A stretch of DNA of 64,000 nucleotides from JAWKWH01 sp041397625 (lineage in GTDB: Bacteria; Pseudomonadota; Alphaproteobacteria; Rhizobiales; Rhizobiaceae): the NCBI GenBank assembly GCA_041397625.1, contig JAWKWH010000001.1:124001-188000 (forward strand). The letters run 5' to 3'. A model generated the notes under the pieces. It made no database searches and had not been told where the DNA came from. It saw only the letters and a program-made list of their open reading frames with translations. This document shows positions 1-9,000 of this stretch, piece after piece. The position numbers were made by a program, and so were the translations under genes. Each line of letters begins with the position of its first letter. Positions within the stretch are counted from its first letter, which is position 1.

Positions 1-1585
<1,585 letters not shown>

Positions 1586-2019
1586 TTTTCTCTCCGTTTT
1601 AGCAGGCTGGCGATGGACCCTTGCGGCGTTCCGTTTGCAGCCCCCGATCAGGATGGTTTTCAGTGCCGTCACAACCCCGTGACGACGTTGCGGCGTATAT
1701 AAGGAGCGGCGTTGTGCGGTGCAAGGCGTCAAAAGCCGGCCAAACGGCTCAATTTCCGGGATAATTGTTCGATGGAGCGCGGTTCCTGTCCCCCTCCAGG
1801 GGCCTGTCGCGCATGCGGGTGGATTGGCGGGAGGCCTGCCTCCGGTGTTTTCTGCCCGTCATGGAGGGCTGTTTCGATGTGTATCGGACGGTTTCGGCGG
1901 GTTGCGGGCGCAACTATGGCGCTATCGCCGCCTTGGCCGGTTGTGGTGTTTCGGCCGTGGCGGCAATTGCGGATGGTGCTTGTTGGAACGGCGCGCAATG
2001 CGGGGCGCGCGCGCGATGA
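1586..2019. other. Intergenic region between carboxypeptidase gene and dnaK
   Basis: 434 bp without a convincing gene. It holds the dnaK leader and heat-shock promoter. Between about 1735 and 2019 there is a short GGAGG-CCTG-CCTCC hairpin near 1830, but no T-run, so no clear terminator for the upstream carboxypeptidase gene. Short open frames here have no recognisable homology or Shine-Dalgarno. Confidence 0.6.
1694..1725 (-). promoter_or_regulatory. Sigma-32-type heat-shock promoter of dnaK
   Basis: On the reverse strand the sequence reads CTTG-N18-CTTATATACG. This agrees with the alphaproteobacterial heat-shock promoter CTTG-N17/18-CYTATNTNNG known from Agrobacterium dnaK and groE (consensus quoted from memory). 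It lies about 109 bp before the dnaK ATG, leaving a leader of roughly 100 nt. No CIRCE-type inverted repeat was seen in the leader. Confidence 0.75.
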
Positions 2020-3210
2020 TCAAAGCCCCCGCTCGATCTCGCTCAGCAGGCGAAAGCGCAGCTTGCCGCCGCCGCCAAGCGCGATGACGAAGCGCACGCG
2101 GCCGTGGTTCTTTGTCTCGGCGTAGCCGGCAAGCGTGCTGACGCCGGAGATCGTGCCGGTCTTGTAGCGCGAGCCGCCGCGGGTCTTGCGCATCAGTCCG
2201 GCATGCGGCGCAAACAGGTCGAGCACCTTGGCCAGGCCGCGCGCGGTAAAGCGGTTGTCGCGGCTGATGCCCGAGCCCTCCACCAGCTGGATCGCGCCTT
2301 CGAGCCCGTGTTTGATCAGCATACCGCGCGCGACGCGCAGCGATTTTTGCAGCGACACCGGCCCGCCGAGGCCCTTGGCGCCGACCTCGAGGAAAATCTG
2401 GTTGGCCATGTAGTTGTTGGAGCCGAGCAACAGTTGCGTCAGGATTTCCGACAGCGGCCGCGACTGGCGGTGGGTATAGACCGGCTTCAGCCCCACCGGC
2501 ACCGGGCCGAGCGAGACCTGCCCCTCAACCTTGCCGCCGGCCTTGCCGATGAAGGCGGCGATGAGCTCGCCGGCATAGCGCACGCCGATCGAGGGATCCT
2601 CCTGCGCCAGGCTGATGCGGCCGCGCCCCTTCGGCCCGCGCTTTAGAAACTGGCTCACCGCCAGCGGCGTGATCGGCGTCTGCTTCTCGGCCGAGCGCAC
2701 AGTCTTGCCCTCGCGCACGGCGTTGATCGTGTTGAAGTTGACGGCGAGTGCCGAGTTCAGCGCGTCGTAGGCCTCGTCGGTTGCCTCGATGCCGGGAATG
2801 CGCAGGCTCTTCGGATAATAGCCGGCGTCGATCACCATCTTCGCAAACGGGGCGTTTCCGGTCTTCGCCAGGAGCGCGGGCGCCAGCAGCGCCAGTTCCT
2901 CCGACACCAGGAAGGGATCGCCGCCGCCGCGCACATAGAGCACCCGGTTTCCGTCCATGTAGAACGTGGTCTCGAAACGGTAGTCGGGCCCCAGAACCTC
3001 CATCGCCAGCCAGGCGGTGACCACCTTTGCGACGGATGCCGGGACGAAGGGCTTGTCGGCGTTCTGGGCGACGAGTTCGCTGCCGTCCTCGTCGAGCACG
3101 AGGACCAGGCCGGCCGGGGCAAGGGCTGCGATCTTCTCACCGGCGCCGGCGAGCGCCGGCACGATGAGCAGAAGCAGGACCGAGACGATTGCAATCAGAC
3201 GGGTTCCCAT
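2020..3210 (-). CDS. D-alanyl-D-alanine carboxypeptidase / penicillin-binding protein, S13 (PBP4) type
   Basis: A 396-aa exported serine peptidase that trims or cleaves peptidoglycan peptides in the periplasm. It opens with a signal peptide (MGTRLIAIVSVLLLLIVPALAGA). The three penicillin-binding motifs are visible: SVAK (SxxK, around residue 60), SNN in LLLGSNNYMA, and KTG in RYKTGTISG near the C-terminus. The GGGDPFL motif after the SxxK block is typical of family S13 (DacB/PBP4) rather than S11. Longer in-frame starts exist, but the ATG at 3208-3210 has a GGAG Shine-Dalgarno and is followed directly by the signal peptide. The gene is divergent from glnD and precedes dnaK on the same strand. 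Confidence 0.88.
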   Translation of the reverse strand: MGTRLIAIVSVLLLLIVPALAGAGEKIAALAPAGLVLVLDEDGSELVAQNADKPFVPASVAKVVTAWLAMEVLGPDYRFETTFYMDGNRVLYVRGGGDPFLVSEELALLAPALLAKTGNAPFAKMVIDAGYYPKSLRIPGIEATDEAYDALNSALAVNFNTINAVREGKTVRSAEKQTPITPLAVSQFLKRGPKGRGRISLAQEDPSIGVRYAGELIAAFIGKAGGKVEGQVSLGPVPVGLKPVYTHRQSRPLSEILTQLLLGSNNYMANQIFLEVGAKGLGGPVSLQKSLRVARGMLIKHGLEGAIQLVEGSGISRDNRFTARGLAKVLDLFAPHAGLMRKTRGGSRYKTGTISGVSTLAGYAETKNHGRVRFVIALGGGGKLRFRLLSEIERGL

Positions 3211-3403
3211 GGCAGCTCCGGCGAGGGCGGTTCGGGCGCGATATGCGACCCATATTAGTGGCGATTGCGGCGGAACGGAATTCTGTGATCCGTGATTTCG
3301 CCGTTCGGCGAAGGGAGATCGTGTCTCCATTCCCCGTCGAAGCGGGGACGCCGGCGCACAATCCCCCTCCCCTTGGTCGGCGGATCGCGCTATACGGCGC
3401 GGC

Positions 3404-6229
3404 ATGAACGAGATCCCCCTTAAGCTCGACGAGATGGTCGACGGCGACCGGCTGCGCCGCAAGTTGACCGCGCTGACGGCGCAAACCGGCGGCGACGGTT
3501 CGGCGCCGGAGGTTCGCACGCAGGTGCTGGCGCTGATGAAGGGCGAACTTGCGCGGGCCCGCAAGCACGCCGAGGAACTGCTCAGGCAGGACGGCAGCGG
3601 CACGGCATGTGCGGCGCGCATCTCGCATCACATGGACGAGGTGGTGCGCGCGCTCTACGATTTCGCCATCACCCATGTCTACCGCTCGACCAATCCTTCG
3701 GCCGCCGAACGCATGGCGATCGTCGCCGTCGGCGGCTATGGCCGCGGCACGCTGGCGCCGGGTTCCGACATCGACCTTCTGTTTCTGCTGCCCTACAAGC
3801 AGACGCCGTGGGGCGAGCAGATCGTCGAATACATGCTCTACATGCTGTGGGATCTGCGGCTGAAGGTCGGCCATGCGACGCGCAACGTCGACGAGTGCAT
3901 CCGGCTTTCGCGCTCCGACATCACCATCCGCACCGCCGTGCTGGAAGCCCGTTTCGTCTGGGGGACGCGGGATCTCTACGACGAGCTGGCGCAGCGCTTC
4001 GACCGTGAGGTGGTGGCGGGCAGCGGACCGGAATTCATCCAGGCCAAGCTTTCCGAGCGCGATCAGCGCCATCTCAAGCAGGGCGAAAGCCGCTACAAGG
4101 TCGAACCCAACGTCAAGGACGGCAAGGGCGGCTTGCGCGACCTGCACACGCTGTTCTGGATCGGCAAGTATTTCTACCGGGTGCAGACCGACGCCGAACT
4201 GATCGACAAGGGCGTGTTCACCGCCGGGGAACACGCGCTGTTCAAGCGCGCCGAGGATTTCCTGTGGGCGGTGCGCTGCCACATGCATTTCCTTACCGGC
4301 AAGGCCGAGGAGCGGCTGCATTTCGACATCCAGCGCGATATCGCCGACCGCATGGGCTTTTCCGACGGCAAGGCGCTGTCGGCGGTCGAGCGCTTCATGA
4401 AGCAGTACTTCCTGACCGCCAAGCAGGTGGGCGATCTCACCCGCATCTTCTGCACCGTGCTGGAGGTGGAGGAAGCCAAGCAGGTTCCGGGCTTCAACCG
4501 GCTGTTCCGGACCTTCTCGCGCCGTCGGCGCAAGCTTGCCGGCGCGCCGGACTTCATCGTCGACAATCATCGCATAAACGTGGTCGACGACCAGGTGTTC
4601 GAGGCCGATCCGGTCAACCTGCTCAGGCTGTTCTGGCTCGCCGACAAGCACGGTCTCGACGTGCATCCCAACGCGCTGAAACTGGTGACGCGCTCGTCAA
4701 GGCTGGTCAGCAGGTCGCTGCGCGGCAACGAGGAGGCCAACCGGCTGTTCCTCGAGTGCCTGACGTCCTCGCGCAGCCCGGAACTCAACATGCGGCGGAT
4801 GAACGAGTCCGGGCTGCTCGGCAAGCTCATCCCGGATTTCGACCGCATCGTCGCGATGATGCAGTTTTCGATGTACCACCACTACACGGTCGACGAGCAC
4901 CTGCTGCGCTGCATCGGCGTCCTGTCGGAGATCGATCACGGCGAAGGCGAGAAGGTGCACCCGCTGTCGCACCGGCTGATGCCGGAACTGAGACGCTGGC
5001 GCACCGTGCTCTATGTCGCCGTGCTGTTCCACGACATCGCCAAGGGCCGGCCCGAGGACCATGCGATCGCCGGCGCCAGGGTGGCGCGCCGCCGCTGCCC
5101 GCATATGGGCCTGTCGCCGGAGGACACCGAAACCGTCGCCTGGCTGATCGAGCACCATCTGCTGATGTCGATGACGGCGCAGTCGCGCGATCTCAACGAC
5201 CGGAAGACGATCGAGGATTTCGCCGCAGTCGTTCAGTCAGTCGAGCGACTGAAAATGCTCCTGATCCTCACCGTATGCGATATTCGCGGCGTCGGGCCGG
5301 GCGTCTGGAACGGCTGGAAGGGGCAGTTGCTGCGCACGCTGTTCTACGAGACCGAGCTTTTGCTGACCGGCGGTTTCTCGGAGGAGAAGGCGGCCGAACG
5401 GGTGAACAATGCACGGCAGTTGCTGGCGGATCGCCTGACCGACATGACGGCCAGGGAGCGCGAGCGCTACACCGACCTGCATTACTCCAACTACATGCTG
5501 ATCGTCGACACCGACCAGCAGGAGCGCCACGCCCGCTTCCTGCGCGACGCCGACGACAATGGCGATAAGGTCGCCACCATGGTGCGCACCCACGAGTTCC
5601 ACGCGGTTACCGAGATCACCGTGATGGCGGCAGACCATCCGCGCCTCCTGTCGGTGATCACCGGCGCCTGCTCGGCGGCCGACGCCAACATCGTCGACGC
5701 GCAGATCTTCACCACCCGCGACGGACGCGCGCTCGACATCATCCTGATCAATCGGGAATTCGACCGCGACGAGGACGAACTGCGCCGCGGCCGCCGTGTC
5801 GGCCGGATGATCGAGGACGTGCTGACGGGCAGGGCGCGCCTGCCGGAAATGATCGAGAAGCGGATGCGCTCAAGCCGCGTCTCCAAGGCGTTCAAGGTCG
5901 AAAGCCGCGTCAACATCCGCAACACGCTGTCGCACAAATTCTCGGTGATCGAGGTGCAGGGGCTCGACAAGCCGGGCCTTCTGTCGGGGATCACCGGCGC
6001 CATTTCCGACCTGTCGCTCGACATCGCCTCGGCACACATCACCACCTTCGGCGAGAAGGTGATCGACACGTTCTACGTGACCGACCTCGTCGGCCACAAG
6101 ATCGAGGATGCCGAGCGGCAGGCCAGGATCAAGCGACGGCTGATCGGGGTGCTCGACGGAAAGCGCGGCGCCAAGAAACAGCCGGCGCGACGAAAGGCGG
6201 CAAAACCCGCAAAGGCCGCCGCCAAATGA
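3404..6229 (+). CDS. glnD: Bifunctional uridylyltransferase/uridylyl-removing enzyme of PII
   Basis: A 941-aa cytosolic nitrogen sensor. It uridylylates PII (GlnB) when glutamine is low and removes UMP when glutamine is high. The nucleotidyltransferase motif GGYGRGTLAPGSDIDLLF lies near residues 109-126. The HD hydrolase motif (VLFHDIAKG) is near residue 540. Two C-terminal ACT domains, the glutamine sensors, begin near 739 (TEITVMAADHPRLLSVI) and 847 (VIEVQGLDKPGLLSGI). Length fits the family. A Lys/Ala-rich basic tail of about 22 residues ends the protein. The ATG has no obvious Shine-Dalgarno. Its target glnB and the PII-controlled glnA lie about 17 kb away in this window. Confidence 0.97.
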   Translation: MNEIPLKLDEMVDGDRLRRKLTALTAQTGGDGSAPEVRTQVLALMKGELARARKHAEELLRQDGSGTACAARISHHMDEVVRALYDFAITHVYRSTNPSAAERMAIVAVGGYGRGTLAPGSDIDLLFLLPYKQTPWGEQIVEYMLYMLWDLRLKVGHATRNVDECIRLSRSDITIRTAVLEARFVWGTRDLYDELAQRFDREVVAGSGPEFIQAKLSERDQRHLKQGESRYKVEPNVKDGKGGLRDLHTLFWIGKYFYRVQTDAELIDKGVFTAGEHALFKRAEDFLWAVRCHMHFLTGKAEERLHFDIQRDIADRMGFSDGKALSAVERFMKQYFLTAKQVGDLTRIFCTVLEVEEAKQVPGFNRLFRTFSRRRRKLAGAPDFIVDNHRINVVDDQVFEADPVNLLRLFWLADKHGLDVHPNALKLVTRSSRLVSRSLRGNEEANRLFLECLTSSRSPELNMRRMNESGLLGKLIPDFDRIVAMMQFSMYHHYTVDEHLLRCIGVLSEIDHGEGEKVHPLSHRLMPELRRWRTVLYVAVLFHDIAKGRPEDHAIAGARVARRRCPHMGLSPEDTETVAWLIEHHLLMSMTAQSRDLNDRKTIEDFAAVVQSVERLKMLLILTVCDIRGVGPGVWNGWKGQLLRTLFYETELLLTGGFSEEKAAERVNNARQLLADRLTDMTARERERYTDLHYSNYMLIVDTDQQERHARFLRDADDNGDKVATMVRTHEFHAVTEITVMAADHPRLLSVITGACSAADANIVDAQIFTTRDGRALDIILINREFDRDEDELRRGRRVGRMIEDVLTGRARLPEMIEKRMRSSRVSKAFKVESRVNIRNTLSHKFSVIEVQGLDKPGLLSGITGAISDLSLDIASAHITTFGEKVIDTFYVTDLVGHKIEDAERQARIKRRLIGVLDGKRGAKKQPARRKAAKPAKAAAK

Positions 6230-6266
6230 CGCCTTGTCCGTTCAGGCGCTGCAGGTGGGCGGCGCG

Positions 6267-7823
6267 ATGAGCCTCATCGGCAAGTTCGCCACGGTGGGCG
6301 GCGCGACGATGGCAAGCCGCGTCCTGGGCTTCGCGCGCGAGGCGCTGATCGCCGCAGCACTCGGCAGCGGCCCGGTCGCCGATGCGTTCTACGCCGCCTT
6401 CCGCTTTCCCAACCTGTTCCGCCGCATCCTGGCCGAGGGCGCGTTCAACGCCGCCTTCGTGCCGCTGTTCGCCCGCGAACTGGAAGGCGGCGGCCAGCCG
6501 GCGGCGCGCAGGTTCGCCGTAGCGGTCGCCTCGGTGCTGATCCCCGTCCTGGTGGCGTTGAGCGCGATCGCGATGCTGTTCATGCCGCTGCTGGTCGCCA
6601 ATGTCGTGGCGCCCGGCTTTGCCGATTCTCCGGATAAGTTCGATCTCACCGTCGTCATGACGCGAATCATGTTTCCGTATCTCTTCTGCATGTCGCTGGT
6701 GGCGATGTTGTCGGGAATCCTCAATTCGATGCGGCGCTATTTCCTTGCTGCCTTCGTGCCGGTGCTGCTGAACGTCGTGCTGATCGGCGTTCTGGTCGCC
6801 GCGCTGGCGGCCGGCGCCGACGAATACGCGACCGGCTACCGGTTGGCCTGGGGCGTCTTCGCCGCCGGCGTGCTGCAACTCGTCTTCCTGGTCTGGGGGG
6901 TCAGGCGCGAGGGCTTTTCCTTGTCGCTCGCTTGGCCGCGGTTGACGCCCGGCGTCAGGCGGCTGTTGGTCCTGATGGGACCGGTGGTGCTGACCGGCGG
7001 CGCGACCCAGATCAACCTGCTGGTCGGCCAGATCATCGCTTCGGCGCAGGATGGCGCGATCTCGCTGCTCAACTATGCCGACCGCATCAACCAGTTGCCG
7101 CTCGGCGTGATCGGTATCGCCGTCGGCGTCGTGCTGCTGCCGGAGATGGCGCGGGCGCTCAAGGCCGGCGACAGCGAGGAGGCGAGCTACCTGCAGAACC
7201 GGTCGACGGAATTCGCCCTCGGCATCACCGTTCCAGCCGCCGCCGGGCTGATGGCGATGCCCGCGCCCATCGTCGGCGTGCTCTACGAACGCGGCGCGTT
7301 TGCCGCCGAAACAACGGCGCTGACGGCGGCCGCGCTTGCCGCCTTCGCCAGCGGCCTGCCCGCCTATGTGATGATCAAGGTCTACCAGGCGTCCTATTTC
7401 GCGCGCGAGGACATGAAGACGCCGATGTGGTTCGCCTTCGTGCAGGTGGCCGTCAACATCGTGCTCAGCCTGATGCTGTTTCCCTATTACGGGCATGTGG
7501 CGATCGCGGCGGCGACGTCGGTCTCCGCCTGGATCAACGCGCTGCTGCTCGCCGCCGTGCTGTGGCGGAGCGGCGATTTCAGGCCGCGTGCGAAGACGCT
7601 GCGCAACATCGCATTCATTGCGGTGGCGGCGGCGACGATGGCGGCCGCGGTGCATCTGGCGCTCGAACCGATGGCGCCGTGGCTCGATGGCGGTTTTGGG
7701 CCGCGGCTGGGCGCGACGGTCGCGCTGATCCTCGGCGGCGGCAGCGTCTATCTGGCGATCACGATCGCCAGCGGCGCGCTCGACCGGCGCGAGGTCATGC
7801 GCGCGCTGCGCCGCAAGCGTTGA
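6267..7823 (+). CDS. murJ: Lipid II flippase MurJ (MviN)
   Basis: A 518-aa inner-membrane flippase of the MOP superfamily that moves the peptidoglycan precursor lipid II to the periplasmic face. The N-terminus (MSLIGKFATVGGATMASRVL, then GFAREALIAAALG and DAFYAAFRFPNLFRRILAEG) is the conserved MurJ signature, followed by about 14 hydrophobic segments. A TTG at 6234 would extend the protein by 11 residues, but the ATG at 6267 matches the usual start and has a GGTGGG ribosome-binding site. It begins 37 bp after glnD on the same strand, the arrangement usual in rhizobia, so the two are probably cotranscribed. Confidence 0.96.
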   Translation: MSLIGKFATVGGATMASRVLGFAREALIAAALGSGPVADAFYAAFRFPNLFRRILAEGAFNAAFVPLFARELEGGGQPAARRFAVAVASVLIPVLVALSAIAMLFMPLLVANVVAPGFADSPDKFDLTVVMTRIMFPYLFCMSLVAMLSGILNSMRRYFLAAFVPVLLNVVLIGVLVAALAAGADEYATGYRLAWGVFAAGVLQLVFLVWGVRREGFSLSLAWPRLTPGVRRLLVLMGPVVLTGGATQINLLVGQIIASAQDGAISLLNYADRINQLPLGVIGIAVGVVLLPEMARALKAGDSEEASYLQNRSTEFALGITVPAAAGLMAMPAPIVGVLYERGAFAAETTALTAAALAAFASGLPAYVMIKVYQASYFAREDMKTPMWFAFVQVAVNIVLSLMLFPYYGHVAIAAATSVSAWINALLLAAVLWRSGDFRPRAKTLRNIAFIAVAAATMAAAVHLALEPMAPWLDGGFGPRLGATVALILGGGSVYLAITIASGALDRREVMRALRRKR

Positions 7824-7890
7824 GCGGCGGACCAATCAGGGTTTGCATTTTTGCTGCTTTCGGGAGCAAATTGCGCCAAACGGGGGAGCG

Positions 7891-9000
7891 ATGATCAAGA
7901 AACTGCGCATCATCACCGGGCTGATTCTGTTCGCCTTCGTGGCGATGCACCTTGTCAACATCGCCATGGGACTGTCTTCGGTCGCGCTTATGGAGCGCGC
8001 GCAGCCCTGGCTTTTGGGCATCTGGTCGAACGTCGTCGTCGCACCGATCCTCATGGTCGCCTTCCTGGTGCATATGGGGCTTGGCCTGCAGGCCGTCTAC
8101 CGCCGCAACACGCTGCAGATCAAGCGCAACGACATCGTCCAGATCGTCTCCAGCCTCATCCTGGTGCCGCTGCTGATCCCGCATCTCGTCGGAACATATG
8201 TGGTGCGCGAGTTCTTCGGTCTGCCGCAAGACTATCCGGGCATCCTCATGCTGTTCTGGTACTATGAACCGGCCGAGGGGCTGCGCCAGGTCGTCCTGCT
8301 CGCCGCGACCTGGATTCACGGCTGCATCGGCCTGTTCATCTGGCTCAGGCTGCAACCATGGTGGTCGAAGGTCTCGCTGTTCCTGTCGCCGCTTGCCGTG
8401 GCGCTGCCGGTGTTCGCCATGCTCGGCTATGTGGAAGGCGGCAAGGCGGTGATGTCGGGCGCCGTCGAGGTCGTCTATGCGCAACCGCCCGAAGGCGGAA
8501 TGAGCCTGGACGAGATCCTGGTGCGTCTCGATCAGATCAAATACTGGCTGATCGGCCTTTTCCTTCTCATCGTGGTGCTGGTGCTGGTTGCGCGCTGGTG
8601 GCGGCTGATGGGCCATGACGGCGCGACCCGCGTGCACTATGTCGGCCAGCCGGCCTATACGGCCGAGAACGGCCTGACCCTGCTTGAATCGGCAACCGTC
8701 AACGACATTCCGCATGCCGCGCTTTGCGGCGGACGCGGGCGCTGCGGCACCTGCCGGGTGCGTGTCGTGAAGACGTCGGAAGAGCTTGCAAGCGCCTCCG
8801 ACGAGGAGTTGCACACGCTTGCGCGCATCGGTGCCGCCGGCGATGTCCGCCTGGCCTGCCAGTTGAAGGTCGCGGGCGGCCATCTGGAGGTCGAGCGGCT
8901 GTTGCCGCCGTATCTGAAGCACAGCGAACTGTCCCGAACCCATGGCGGCGCCGAAGCCCTCCGCGGGCGGAAGGACGGTGCGCTGGAGGCGGCCGAGTGA
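7891..9000 (+). CDS. Membrane protein: CyaC-type six-helix (cytochrome b-like) anchor fused to a 2Fe-2S ferredoxin domain
   Basis: A 369-aa protein. Residues 1-255 carry about six membrane helices with regularly placed histidines (AMHLVNIAMG, LVHMGLGLQ, LIPHLVG, WIHGCIGLFIWLRL). This resembles, from memory, the haem-b-binding anchor of CyaC-type class III adenylate cyclases, itself related to the succinate dehydrogenase membrane subunit. A plant-type ferredoxin follows, with cluster ligands C279, C285 and C288 in CGGRGRCGTC and C323 in LACQL. No cyclase catalytic domain follows; the chain ends about 45 residues after the last cysteine. ATG at 7891 has a GGGGGAG ribosome-binding site. The stop overlaps the GTG of the MscS gene (GTGA), implying translational coupling. 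The domain calls are firm; haem binding is inferred. Confidence 0.8.
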   Translation: MIKKLRIITGLILFAFVAMHLVNIAMGLSSVALMERAQPWLLGIWSNVVVAPILMVAFLVHMGLGLQAVYRRNTLQIKRNDIVQIVSSLILVPLLIPHLVGTYVVREFFGLPQDYPGILMLFWYYEPAEGLRQVVLLAATWIHGCIGLFIWLRLQPWWSKVSLFLSPLAVALPVFAMLGYVEGGKAVMSGAVEVVYAQPPEGGMSLDEILVRLDQIKYWLIGLFLLIVVLVLVARWWRLMGHDGATRVHYVGQPAYTAENGLTLLESATVNDIPHAALCGGRGRCGTCRVRVVKTSEELASASDEELHTLARIGAAGDVRLACQLKVAGGHLEVERLLPPYLKHSELSRTHGGAEALRGRKDGALEAAE

